Assembly: GCF_000374445.1 (NCBI RefSeq)
Contig: NZ_KB894403.1
Location: forward strand, 458,435-522,434
Direction: 5' to 3'
DNA length: 64,000 bases
From: Actinokineospora enzanensis DSM 44649
GTDB taxonomy: Bacteria > Actinomycetota > Actinomycetes > Mycobacteriales > Pseudonocardiaceae
In this document: in pieces, positions 34,087-42,713 of the stretch
Position numbering within the stretch: position 1 is the stretch's first letter
How the letters are laid out: the number at the start of each line of letters is the position of its first letter
Translations under genes and position numbers: made by a program
Notes under the pieces: generated by a model
What the model was told of the DNA's origin: nothing
What the model saw: the letters and a program-made list of their open reading frames with translations, nothing else
Database searches by the model: none

Positions 34087-34731
34087 GTGACCTCCACCGT
34101 CTCTCCCCCGACGCTCCGGATCCGCGAGCTGCGCAAGGACGAACGGCGCATGGCCGCGGGGCTCACCGCGCGCGCCATGCGCGACAACCCGACCACCATC
34201 GCCATGTTCGGCGACGAGCCGCTGGACCGGCTGGTGGGCATGCTGTCCATCTGGACGGCCTTCTTCCACCACCCCGCTCCCCCGCAGCTGGGCGCCTTCT
34301 ACCGGGGTTGCCTGGTGGGCGTGGGCGCCGCGGTCCCGCCCGGCGGCTGCATCGGCGACGCGCTCGGCGCCGACGCGGACGACCTGGCCGCGGGCGAGGC
34401 CCCGCCGATCGGGCACCCGGGCCGGGCGCAGTACGTGCGCGCCAAGTACGCGGTGCACGACCTGGCCACCCCGCACTGGCACGTCGGCCCGGTCGCGGTC
34501 GAGCCCCGGTTCCAGGGCAGGCGCATCGGCGAGACGCTGATGCAGGCGCTGCTGGACATCATGGACGAGGACGGCAGCCCGTCCTGGGGCGAGACCGACA
34601 CCGAGGCCAACGTGCGCTTCTACCGGGCGCTGGGCTGGGAGCTGGTCAAGACCGAGGAGGTGATCGGCATCCCGCTGTGGTTCCTGGTACGCGGTGGCAA
34701 GGGCGCGCCGATCGAGATCCCGCAGGGTTGA
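34087..34731 (+). CDS. GNAT-family N-acetyltransferase
   Basis: This 214-residue GNAT protein has an acetyl-CoA-binding segment at HVGPVAVEPRFQGRRIGETL (the Q/RxxGxG/A motif is QGRRIG) and the C-terminal ANVRFYRALGWELV. GTG 34087 was chosen: a TACCGT -10-like hexamer ends 6 nt upstream, so the message is probably leaderless, and no ribosome site is seen. It is divergent from the ACP/carbamoyltransferase pair. The substrate is unknown; self-resistance by acetylation or a tailoring role are possible. Confidence 0.88.
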   Translation: MTSTVSPPTLRIRELRKDERRMAAGLTARAMRDNPTTIAMFGDEPLDRLVGMLSIWTAFFHHPAPPQLGAFYRGCLVGVGAAVPPGGCIGDALGADADDLAAGEAPPIGHPGRAQYVRAKYAVHDLATPHWHVGPVAVEPRFQGRRIGETLMQALLDIMDEDGSPSWGETDTEANVRFYRALGWELVKTEEVIGIPLWFLVRGGKGAPIEIPQG

Positions 34732-34732
34732 G

Positions 34733-34758
34733 AAGGGCGGGCCGACCGGCCCGCCCTT
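34733..34758. terminator. Bidirectional hairpin terminator
   Basis: An 11-bp perfect stem (34733-34743 with 34748-34758) and a 4-nt loop lie between the converging GNAT and acyl-CoA dehydrogenase genes. It is flanked by A-run and T-run remnants on the two sides. Confidence 0.82.
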
Positions 34759-34764
34759 TCCCGG

Positions 34765-36018
34765 TCAGACCGCGCGCAGCACGGCCTGCAGCTCGGCCCA
34801 CGGGTCGAGCCCGAGCGTGACGCGCCCGATGTACTCCATGGCCTCCAGCGGCGAGTACGGCTGCATGAACCCGCCCGCCCGCACGTCCCGGTAGAGCCTG
34901 CCCAGGATGTGCCCGGTCCGGTAGGCCTGTCCGCCGGTGACCGACATGGCGGTGTCCACGATCGCGCAGGCCGCCTGGTTCACCACCAGCTTCGCCAGCT
35001 GGAAGTCCTGCACCGCCGCGTGCACCTCGGCCATCTCGTGCTCGCCGTCGGGCCGGGTGAGGAACTCGTCGATCGCCTCCGCCGCGCTCGCCAGCGTCGA
35101 CCGGGCGGCCGCCAGCCGCACCCGCATGTCGGCCACCGCCAGCTGCACCGGCGAACGGTCGGCCAGCAACGTCCCGAACGGCTGGTGGCGCTTCTTCCCC
35201 GCCGCCGCCACGGTCAGCTCCAGCGCCTTCTCCGCGATGCCGACATAGGCCGCGACCAGCGGGAAGTTCACCGCGAGCAGCCCACCCCACTCGGTGGCGA
35301 GATCCCCGAACGGGCGGCCGACCACCATCATCTCGGCGGGCACCAGGCAGTCGGCGAACCGCACGTCGTGGCTGCCGGAGCCGCGCATGCCCAGCGCGTC
35401 CCAGGTGTGCTCGACGGTCATGCCCGGGGTGTCCCGCCGGACCATCGCCGTGCCCGCCGCGTACCCGCCCTCGGGGCGCGGGACCCGGGTGAAGACCACG
35501 ACCAGGTCGGCGATCTCGGAGTTGGTGGCGAAGATCTTGTGGCCGTTCACCAGGTAGCCGCCGTCCACCGGTCGGGCCTCGGTGGACGGGAAGGACAGGG
35601 CGCCGCCGCCGGGCTCGGTGCCCGCGTGCGACATGACGATCCGGCCCCGGCCCAGCAGCCGCAGCAGCATGGTCAGCTGCCGGTTGTCCGACCCGCCGGT
35701 GTGCCGCCAGGTGCGGGCCATCGACAGCCCGAACCCCAGGTGCATGTTCGCCGCGATCGCCGTCGACGGGCAGCCCCTGGCCAGCCGGTCGACGGCCACC
35801 ACGAGGTCCCGCACGGTGTCGACGCCCATGCCCCCGGTCTCCTCCGGCGCCGTCGCCCCGAGGAACCCGGACTCCCGCATGGCGTCGAAGTTCTCCCGGA
35901 CGAACGTGCCCTCCCGGTCGTGCATGTCGGCCCGACCGGCGAAGTCGGCCGCGTGCTCCTCGGCCAGCTTCACCATCCGCGCCCCGGCCGCCGTCCGCGC
36001 CTGCAGTTCCCTGGTCAC
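34765..36018 (-). CDS. Acyl-CoA dehydrogenase family protein
   Basis: This 417-residue member of the acyl-CoA dehydrogenase fold shows LAEEHAADFAGRADMHDRE, SHAGTEPGGGALSFP at the flavin region, VNGHKIFATNSEIAD, LGMRGSGSHDV and a C-terminal SVTGGQAYRTGHILGRLYRDVR. The start is the GTG at 36018 behind GGAGGAG. It stands alone between a terminator and the divergent aryl-AMP ligase gene. It could dehydrogenate an acyl-CoA or acyl-ACP substrate of the neighbouring ligase; related proteins also act as flavin-dependent hydroxylases. Confidence 0.88.
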   Translation of the reverse strand: MTRELQARTAAGARMVKLAEEHAADFAGRADMHDREGTFVRENFDAMRESGFLGATAPEETGGMGVDTVRDLVVAVDRLARGCPSTAIAANMHLGFGLSMARTWRHTGGSDNRQLTMLLRLLGRGRIVMSHAGTEPGGGALSFPSTEARPVDGGYLVNGHKIFATNSEIADLVVVFTRVPRPEGGYAAGTAMVRRDTPGMTVEHTWDALGMRGSGSHDVRFADCLVPAEMMVVGRPFGDLATEWGGLLAVNFPLVAAYVGIAEKALELTVAAAGKKRHQPFGTLLADRSPVQLAVADMRVRLAAARSTLASAAEAIDEFLTRPDGEHEMAEVHAAVQDFQLAKLVVNQAACAIVDTAMSVTGGQAYRTGHILGRLYRDVRAGGFMQPYSPLEAMEYIGRVTLGLDPWAELQAVLRAV

Positions 36019-36155
36019 CGGGCTCCTCCCAGCCGAGTGGCGTGCAACTGCGGCGTTTACTCAGTCGCACCTGGGCTCGCAGGATAGGAACGGCGGCACC
36101 CGCACGGCAATCACCCGCCGCCTTCCGTCCGAACTCGACAGACGAGGAGCCCCCG

Positions 36156-37730
36156 GTGCTCGACGGGTGCGTGCCCTGGCCGCCGGAACTGGCCGAGCGA
36201 TACCGCGAACAAGGCCTCTGGACCGGCGAGCGCCTCGGCGACCTGCTCCGCCGCCATGGCGACCGCGTCGCCCTGGTCGACGGCCCCCACCGCTGGACCT
36301 ACGCCGAGCTCGACGCCCGCGCCGACCGGCTCGCGGCGGGCCTGGCGGACCTCGGGATCCGCCCCGGCGACCGCGTCCTGGTGCAGTTGCCGAACAGCGC
36401 GGCCCTGGTGTATGTGAGCGTCGCCCTGTTCCGCCTCGGCGCACCCCCGGTCTACGCGCTGCCCGCCCATCGCAGCGCCGAGATCACCCACCTGGCCGAG
36501 GCCACCGGCGCCGTCGCCTACATCGCCCCCGACCGCATCGGCCCCTTCGACTGCCGGGCCCTGTCCCTCGCCGGTCCACACTGGACAGTCATCGACGGTG
36601 ACCCCGGCCCGCACCTGTCCCTCGCCGACATCACCGCCGCCCCGAGGCCACTGCCGCCCCCGGACCCCGGCGGCGTGGCGTTCTTCCTGCTCTCCGGCGG
36701 CACCACCGGCCTCCCCAAACTCATCCCCCGCACCCACGACGACTACGCCCTCCAACTCCGCTCGGCGGCAGCGTCGATGGGCGTCGACGAGCACTCGGTC
36801 TACCTGGCCGCCCTCCCCGCCGCCCACAACGCCGCGCTCGGCTGCCCCGGCGTCCTGGGCACCCTCCGCGCGGGCGGCAAGGTCGTCCTGGCCCGCACGC
36901 CCAGCCCCGACGAGGTCTTCCCCTTGTTGACGGAGGAGGGCGTCACCATCACCACCCTCATGCCCCCACTGCTGTCCGCGTGGACCGAGGTCGCTCCCCT
37001 GCTCGGCGTCGACCTGACCGGCCTGGTGGTCGAGGTAGGCGGCGCGGTACTGCAACCGGAAGCGGCCCGCCGCGCCCAGGACGCGGGCATCCGCCTGAGT
37101 CACTGGTTCGGCATGGCCGAGGGCGTCCACTGGCACACCCGCCTCGACGACCCGCCCGAACTGGCGGCCACCACCCAGGGCCGCCCCCTGATCCCCACCG
37201 ACGACTACCGGATCATCGACGAGAACGGCGACGAGGTCCCCCCGGGCTCCCCCGGCGAGTTCCTGGTCAGCGGCCCCTGCACGCTACGCGGCTACTACGA
37301 CTCCCCCACCTACAACGAATCCGCCTTCACCCCCGACGGCTACCTCCGCACCGGCGACCTGGTGCGGTTGGACCCGCACGGCAACCTGGTGGTCACCGGC
37401 CGCGTCAAGGACGTCATCAACCGGGGCGGCGAGAAGATCGGCCCGGCGGAACTCGAAGGCCACATCGAAACCCACCCGGACATCCGCACGGCCGCCGTCA
37501 TCGGCCTCCCGGACTCCTCCCTCGGCGAGAAGATCTGCGCCGCCATCGTCCCCGAGCCCGGCAGCACCCCGACCCTGGCCGCCCTCCGCACCTACCTGAC
37601 CGCACGCGGCGTGGCCACCTACAAACTCCCCGACCACCTGCGCATCGTGGACACGCTGGCCCTCACCGCCACCGGCAAGATCGACAAACGCACCCTCCGC
37701 GCCACCCTCACCACGGAGTCGACTCGATGA
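36156..37730 (+). CDS. Aryl-acid AMP ligase (EntE/DhbE-like)
   Basis: This 524-residue adenylation enzyme starts at GTG 36156 behind GAGGAG. The opening PPELAERYREQGLW and the core SGGTTGLPKLIPRTHDDY match 2,3-dihydroxybenzoate/salicylate-AMP ligases. AHNAALGCPG retains the Asn after His that binds the aryl hydroxyl and carboxylate in EntE. A7/A8 appear as YLRTGDLV and GRVKDVINRGGEKI, and A10 as TGKIDKRTLR with the catalytic Lys. It is coupled (ATGA) to a hotdog thioesterase, a pairing reminiscent of EntE and EntH. No isochorismate genes are visible, so the aryl acid must come from elsewhere. The carrier at 33666 is a candidate acceptor. Confidence 0.9.
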   Translation: MLDGCVPWPPELAERYREQGLWTGERLGDLLRRHGDRVALVDGPHRWTYAELDARADRLAAGLADLGIRPGDRVLVQLPNSAALVYVSVALFRLGAPPVYALPAHRSAEITHLAEATGAVAYIAPDRIGPFDCRALSLAGPHWTVIDGDPGPHLSLADITAAPRPLPPPDPGGVAFFLLSGGTTGLPKLIPRTHDDYALQLRSAAASMGVDEHSVYLAALPAAHNAALGCPGVLGTLRAGGKVVLARTPSPDEVFPLLTEEGVTITTLMPPLLSAWTEVAPLLGVDLTGLVVEVGGAVLQPEAARRAQDAGIRLSHWFGMAEGVHWHTRLDDPPELAATTQGRPLIPTDDYRIIDENGDEVPPGSPGEFLVSGPCTLRGYYDSPTYNESAFTPDGYLRTGDLVRLDPHGNLVVTGRVKDVINRGGEKIGPAELEGHIETHPDIRTAAVIGLPDSSLGEKICAAIVPEPGSTPTLAALRTYLTARGVATYKLPDHLRIVDTLALTATGKIDKRTLRATLTTESTR

Positions 37731-38212
37731 CCCTGCACCGCCTGGACCAACGAGCCACCATGCTGGAGACCGACTGCTTCGTGTGCAGCGCGTCCAACGA
37801 ACACGGCCTCCGGATCCCGTTCACGTATGACGATGAGGCAGAGCTGGTCACGGCGGAGATGACGTTCGGGATCGAACACTCGGGCGCCCCGACCTACGTC
37901 CACGGCGGCCTGAGCCTCGCCGTGCTGAACGAGTCCATGGCATGGGCTGTCGTCGCGACCACGAGAGGCTTCGCCATCACCATCGCCATGAACAGCGAGT
38001 TCCACCGACCGTTGCGGATCGGCACCACCTACCGGGTCGAGGCCCGCGTCACCGGCAGCGAGCCCAACCTACGACACGCCGAGGCCACGCTCCGCAACCC
38101 ATCGGAAGACCCCTGCGTCACCACCACGGCCACCTTCCGAACCCTCTCCGACAACGTCTCCAACCGCCTACGCGCGCGGGTGGCCAGGAACCAGTCCCCG
38201 GCAGCCACATAA
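37727..38212 (+). CDS. PaaI/EntH-like hotdog thioesterase
   Basis: This 161-residue hotdog-fold protein carries the PaaI-type helix motif YVHGGLSLAVLNESMAW. A CFVCSASNEHGLRIPF start is common to 4HBT-type proteins. It begins inside the stop of the aryl-AMP ligase gene (ATGA). By analogy with EntH, which clears wrongly loaded aryl carrier proteins, a proofreading role for the ligase is likely; hydrolysis of an aryl-CoA is the alternative. Confidence 0.85.
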   Translation: MTLHRLDQRATMLETDCFVCSASNEHGLRIPFTYDDEAELVTAEMTFGIEHSGAPTYVHGGLSLAVLNESMAWAVVATTRGFAITIAMNSEFHRPLRIGTTYRVEARVTGSEPNLRHAEATLRNPSEDPCVTTTATFRTLSDNVSNRLRARVARNQSPAAT

Positions 38213-38237
38213 CCCCACAGGGCACCCGTTTGGACCG

Positions 38238-39323
38238 TCAGCGAGCATCCAGCCGATACAACCGATGAAACCGATGCTCCACCGGCAACACCGTCATCCG
38301 AAACCCAGCCTCCTCCGCATACCCCCGCACCACCTCGGGCCGCAAAACCGCCCCACTCCCCACCGACCCCTCCCCCATCCCCACCGGCAAACAATGCAGA
38401 ACACTCACCGCATACAAAAACCGCTCCACATCATCAGCAGGAGCCGAGAACTCCTCCCCACCCCGAGGCTCCATCAACAACACACACCCCCCATCCCCCA
38501 AAACCTCCCGGCACTCCCGCAACACCCCCACCGGATCCCCCATATCATGCAAAGCGTCAAACACACAGACCAACTGATATCCCCCAGGCTCCCCCAACTC
38601 CCCCACCCGCCCGGCGGCAAACGTGATCCGCCCGGTCACCCCAGCAGTCACAGCATTGGCCCCGGCCTCCGCGACCAACCCCGATGACAGCTCGAACCCA
38701 TCCACCCGAGCCATCGGATAAGCCCGAGCCAACGCGATGGAAGACCACCCCACCCCACACCCCACGTCAGCCACAGCAGCCCCCGGCCGACTCAACAACG
38801 CATGCACGTCAGGCAACGCGGTCCGCACCCACCGAGCCAGCTCATGCTCGAAGATCGGCCGGTTCATCCCGGTCTGGGCAACCCGCAACTCATCCCCGTA
38901 GTCCGAGTACTCCAGCCCCTCACCCGACCGATAAGCCTCGGCCAACAACGGCAACGCGGGCGCGATCCCCGCCACCGGCAACACGGCCAACGGCAACACC
39001 GACATCGGTCCGGTGTGGTCGGTCAGCGCCCGCCGATGCCCTTCCGGCAGAACGAACCGGCGCGACAACGGCTCGGCGACAACGTCCTCCACCTCCACGA
39101 TCCCCGAGGCGGCCTGCTGCTCCAGCCACTCCCGCGCGTACCGGACCCCGATGTCCGCCCGCGCCGCCAACTCTCCCGCCGTGGCGGGCCCTTCGGCCAG
39201 TGCCCGGTAGAGCCCGAGCCGTTCGCCAAGGTAGACGACCATCAGTTCGGCCGCCCCCAGGCTCGCCGTGAACAACCGGCTGCTCAACAGCCGCGCCTGC
39301 TGGGCCGGGTTGGAATTCGCCAC
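38238..39323 (-). CDS. SAM-dependent methyltransferase (class I)
   Basis: This 361-residue protein has an N-terminal winged-helix/dimerisation region (ELMVVYLGERLGLYRAL, RYAREWLEQQAASGIV) and a Rossmann methyltransferase domain with the SAM motif VADVGCGVGWSSIALA, followed by VDGFELS and FDALHDMGDP. GTG 39323 was chosen because AGGGG lies 7 nt upstream and the preceding open frame is not protein-like. It converges on the thioesterase gene and is divergent from the condensation-domain gene. It probably methylates O, N or C of a small molecule. Confidence 0.88.
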   Translation of the reverse strand: MANSNPAQQARLLSSRLFTASLGAAELMVVYLGERLGLYRALAEGPATAGELAARADIGVRYAREWLEQQAASGIVEVEDVVAEPLSRRFVLPEGHRRALTDHTGPMSVLPLAVLPVAGIAPALPLLAEAYRSGEGLEYSDYGDELRVAQTGMNRPIFEHELARWVRTALPDVHALLSRPGAAVADVGCGVGWSSIALARAYPMARVDGFELSSGLVAEAGANAVTAGVTGRITFAAGRVGELGEPGGYQLVCVFDALHDMGDPVGVLRECREVLGDGGCVLLMEPRGGEEFSAPADDVERFLYAVSVLHCLPVGMGEGSVGSGAVLRPEVVRGYAEEAGFRMTVLPVEHRFHRLYRLDAR

Positions 39324-39392
39324 CGTCGTCGCCCCTTTTGCCGAGACCTGAACAATCGCTTCCGGAAGCCTGCCGCAATTAGACTCGCCCGC

Positions 39393-40712
39393 ATGACTGG
39401 GCGTGAAGTACCGGCCTCCATCGGCCAGCGGCTGCTGTGGTTCCTGGAGCATTATCGGGCGGATACGACTTCGCTCAACTGTCCCGTCGTGTGCAGGCTG
39501 CACGGCCCTCTCGACGTCGGCGAGCTGCAGGTCGCGCTCGACCGGCTGGTGGCGCGGCACGAGGCGCTGCGCACCACCCTGCACCGCAGGGGCCGCCACC
39601 TCGTCCAGCACGTGCACCCGGCGGGGCCCGTCGACCTGGTGCGGCGGACGCTGACCGCGCCGACCCCGGAGGGCATGGAGGGCGTGCTGGAGCAGGCCGT
39701 CGCGGACGAGGTGCGCTCGACCGTGGACGTGTCCGAGTGGCCGGTGCGGATCACCCTGTGGGAGCTGGGGCCCGCGGAGCACGTGCTCGCGGTGAACATG
39801 CACCACCTGGTGTCCGACGCCTGGTCGTGCGGCATCATCGTGCAGGATCTGATCCGGTTCCTGGACGCGGGTCCGGACGTCGAGCCCGAGCTGACCCCGG
39901 TGGGCTGGCAGTACCCGGACTACGCGCAGTGGCAGCACGACCAGCGGGAGAGCGGCGCGCTCAAGCCGCACCAGGACTACTGGTCCGGCAAGCTGACCGG
40001 GATGACGCTGCCCGAGGTGCCCCGCCTCGACGTCGACCCGGCCGCCACCGACCGGCGCAGCTTCGTGGAGGCGGGCACGATCGAGCGCGGCACGTTCAAC
40101 CGGCTGCGGCTCATCGCGCGCACCGAGCGGACCACCCTGTTCGCGGTCATGCTGTCGCTCTACTACTTGATGCTGGGCCGCGAGACCGATCGCACCGACC
40201 TGACCGTGGCGTCGCTGTTCGCCAACCGGTCGCGGCGCGAGGTGCAGTCCACGGTCGGGTTCTTCGCCAACATGCTGATGCTGCGCACCACACTCGACCG
40301 GGACGCGACGTTCAGCGAGGTCGTGCGCGCCACCCGGCAGACGGTGATCGACGCGTTCCTGCACGAGGGCATCCCGTACCAGATGCTGCCGATCAGCAAG
40401 CCCGGCGGCCGCGCCGACGACGTGGTGTTCCAGATGCTGCTGACCCCGCCGCCGGGCACCAAGGTGGAGGCCCGCGGCGTCCAGTTCGACCTGTACGTGC
40501 CGGAGGCGCTGCGCAGCCGGTTCGGGCTGGAGCTCGGCCTGATCCCGCAGCCCGCGGGCGACTGCCGGGCGCTGCTGTTCTACGACGACCAGTTCGCCCC
40601 AGAGTGGGCGAAGTCCTTCCTGGCCGGTTACCTGGAGCTCGCCGAGCGGGCAGCGGCCGATCCGGGGACCGTGCTGCCCGCGCGGGCGGGCTCGGCGGCT
40701 ACTGCTCGGTGA
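39393..40712 (+). CDS. Free-standing condensation-domain enzyme (copy 1)
   Basis: This 439-residue NRPS-type condensation fold has the active-site motif MHHLVSDAWS (HHxxxD), the opening ASIGQRLLWFLEHYRA and the C-terminal half with TVGFFANMLMLRT, all complete. Free-standing C enzymes such as SgcC5 join an acyl or aminoacyl carrier to a hydroxyl or amine. A TAGACT -10-like hexamer lies 7 nt before ATG 39393 with no ribosome site, suggesting a leaderless message. A second, clearly paralogous copy lies at 53409. The donor may be the carrier at 33666 loaded by the ligase at 36156. Confidence 0.9.
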   Translation: MTGREVPASIGQRLLWFLEHYRADTTSLNCPVVCRLHGPLDVGELQVALDRLVARHEALRTTLHRRGRHLVQHVHPAGPVDLVRRTLTAPTPEGMEGVLEQAVADEVRSTVDVSEWPVRITLWELGPAEHVLAVNMHHLVSDAWSCGIIVQDLIRFLDAGPDVEPELTPVGWQYPDYAQWQHDQRESGALKPHQDYWSGKLTGMTLPEVPRLDVDPAATDRRSFVEAGTIERGTFNRLRLIARTERTTLFAVMLSLYYLMLGRETDRTDLTVASLFANRSRREVQSTVGFFANMLMLRTTLDRDATFSEVVRATRQTVIDAFLHEGIPYQMLPISKPGGRADDVVFQMLLTPPPGTKVEARGVQFDLYVPEALRSRFGLELGLIPQPAGDCRALLFYDDQFAPEWAKSFLAGYLELAERAAADPGTVLPARAGSAATAR

Positions 40713-41150
40713 CTACTCGGGCCTGATCTCCTGCCAGCCCGGCTGCAGGTCCACGTGGTCGCTCAGCTTCTGCCAGAACGTCCACGTGTGACCGCCGAGG
40801 TCGTCGGCCATGTAGATGCGGGCACCGTAGGGCTGGTCGGTCGGGGCGGGCGCGTCCAGGCCCGCCGCCACGGCACGCGCGTGGTGGGCATCGACGTCGT
40901 CGACGTAGACGATGCTCATGCCGCCCGCGGGCGTGGCGGGCGGCTCGTCGGCCGGGCCGCCGCCGTGCAGCATGATCAGCGTGTCGCCCGCGAACAGCTC
41001 GGCCTCGCGCACCACGCCCTCGGCGTCGAGGAATCGGACTTTCTCCTGGAAACCGAACTTGTCGGCGAGCCAGTCGAGGGCCGCGGCGCCGTCGGCGTAG
41101 TAGAGGTACGGGCTCAGCCCGCCGAAACCGGCGAAGGGTGGGTTTGCCAT
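40713..41150 (-). CDS. VOC/glyoxalase-fold protein
   Basis: This is a 145-residue vicinal-oxygen-chelate fold protein with tandem beta-alpha-beta-beta-beta halves (LSPYLYYADGAAALDWLADKF; AHHARAVAAGLDAP). Members include bleomycin-type resistance proteins and small isomerases. The start at 41150 is preceded by a TACTTT -10-like hexamer only a few bases away, so the message may be leaderless. It is divergent from the exporter gene, which would suit a drug-binding or resistance role, but the ligand is unknown. Its stop abuts the stop of the condensation enzyme gene. Confidence 0.82.
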   Translation of the reverse strand: MANPPFAGFGGLSPYLYYADGAAALDWLADKFGFQEKVRFLDAEGVVREAELFAGDTLIMLHGGGPADEPPATPAGGMSIVYVDDVDAHHARAVAAGLDAPAPTDQPYGARIYMADDLGGHTWTFWQKLSDHVDLQPGWQEIRPE

Positions 41151-41252
41151 GGCGAAAAGTATGTCAGGAGAACCGGAACGACCGATCGTGCCGCGACGGT
41201 CCCCGGCGGTAGCGTCCACTCCGCCCAGCATCTGTGCCAGGAGGACCCACCC

Positions 41253-42689
41253 ATGACCGGATCACACACCCAGGACGCCGCGGCCACCGCCCCACCCGGT
41301 CCGGCGCGGCCGGGCCTGGTGCTGTTGGTGGTGTGCCTGGCGCAGTTCATCGTCGTGCTCGACGTGTCCATCGTGAACCTCGCGCTCCCGCACGTCGCCG
41401 ACGAGCTGGGCATGAACGACGCGGACGTGCAGTGGGTGGTCAACGCCTACACCGTCACCCTGGCCGGGTTCCTGCTGCTCGGCGGCCGACTGGCCGATCT
41501 GTACGGTCGCAGACGGATGTTCCTGGTGGGCCTTGGCCTGTTCGTGCTGGCCAGCCTGGCAGGCGGGCTCGCCCAGGGCGGGCTGTGGCTGGTGATCGCC
41601 CGCGCCGTGCAGGGCCTGGGCGCCGCGGTCGTCGGCCCCACCACACTCACCGTGCTGACCACCTCGTTCACCGACCCGGCCGCGCGCGGCAAGGCCATCG
41701 GCGCGTGGAGCGCGGTCGCGGCGGGCGGCGGCGCGGTCGGCGCGCTGCTGGGCGGCATCCTGACCGAGTACCTCACCTGGCGCGCGGTGCTGCTGGTCAA
41801 CGTCCCGCTCGGACTCATCCTCATGGTGCTGGCCGTCTCCGCCATCACCGAGGCACCGGGCACCGGCAAGGCCAAGCTGGACATCGCGGGCGCGGTCAGC
41901 GTGACGGCGGGGCTGGCGGCCGTGGTGTACGGGATCGTCGCGGTCGCCGATCACCCGTTCGGTTCGGTCGAGGTGCTGCTGCCGCTGCTGGCCGGGGTGG
42001 CGCTGCTGGTGGTGTTCGTCGTGGTGGAGCGGACGGTGGCGGCGCCGATCGTGCCACTGGACTTCTTCAAGCACCGCAACCTGACGCTCGCCAACATCGT
42101 GGCGCTGATCGGCGGCACGGCGATGGTCGCGATGTTCTTCTTCCTGTCGCTGTCGATGCAGAAGGCGTTCCAGTGGAGCGCGGTCGAGGCGGGCCTGGCG
42201 TTCCTGCCGCTGTCCGGCGCGGTCGTGGTCGGCTCCATGGTGTCGATGAAGACGCTGAAGGCACTGGGCCCGCGCCCGCTGCTGGTCGTGGGCGGTCTGG
42301 TGGCCACGGCGGGTCTGCTGTGGATGTCGCGCACGCCGGTGGACGCGTCCTTCGTGGTCGACCTGCTCGGACCGACCGTGCTGGCCGGGCTCGGCATGGG
42401 CCTGGTGATGGTCCCGATCACCTCGGCCGCCACCAGCGGCCTCGAACCCGCCCGCGCGGGCCTGGCCTCCGGCGTGATCAGCACGACCCGCCAGCTCGGC
42501 GGCGCGATCGGCCTGGCCACCCTGGTGACCGCGGCGACGGCGCACGCGGCCTCGCTCACCGCGTCGGGCACCGCCCGGACCGCGGCCCTGACCTCCGGCT
42601 ATGACCGGGGATTCCTGCTGTGCGCGGCGCTGCTGCTGGTCGGCACGCTGGTCAGCGGGCTGCTCCCGGGCCGTCCCAAGCCCGCCTGA
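41253..42689 (+). CDS. MFS drug exporter, DHA2 (EmrB/QacA) type
   Basis: This 478-residue proton-driven exporter has 13-14 hydrophobic segments. Motif C-like and family signatures are present: DVSIVNLALPHVADEL, WVVNAYTVTLAG, GGRLADLYGRRRMF (motif A) and VIARAVQGLGAAVVGPTTL. The start at 41253 has AGGAGG about 8 nt upstream, and TAGCGT (41209) is a likely -10. It would export a compound made locally or an unrelated toxin. The divergent VOC gene and the TesB-like gene 24 bp downstream are its neighbours. Confidence 0.93.
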   Translation: MTGSHTQDAAATAPPGPARPGLVLLVVCLAQFIVVLDVSIVNLALPHVADELGMNDADVQWVVNAYTVTLAGFLLLGGRLADLYGRRRMFLVGLGLFVLASLAGGLAQGGLWLVIARAVQGLGAAVVGPTTLTVLTTSFTDPAARGKAIGAWSAVAAGGGAVGALLGGILTEYLTWRAVLLVNVPLGLILMVLAVSAITEAPGTGKAKLDIAGAVSVTAGLAAVVYGIVAVADHPFGSVEVLLPLLAGVALLVVFVVVERTVAAPIVPLDFFKHRNLTLANIVALIGGTAMVAMFFFLSLSMQKAFQWSAVEAGLAFLPLSGAVVVGSMVSMKTLKALGPRPLLVVGGLVATAGLLWMSRTPVDASFVVDLLGPTVLAGLGMGLVMVPITSAATSGLEPARAGLASGVISTTRQLGGAIGLATLVTAATAHAASLTASGTARTAALTSGYDRGFLLCAALLLVGTLVSGLLPGRPKPA

Positions 42690-42713
42690 GCCATTCGGAA
42701 AGGTGCACCGGTC

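Noticed and set aside
38240-38760. C-run-rich segment considered as a simple-sequence repeat
   Set aside because: It is the normal 3' part of the methyltransferase gene on the - strand with a strong preference for G-rich codons; the frame is intact.
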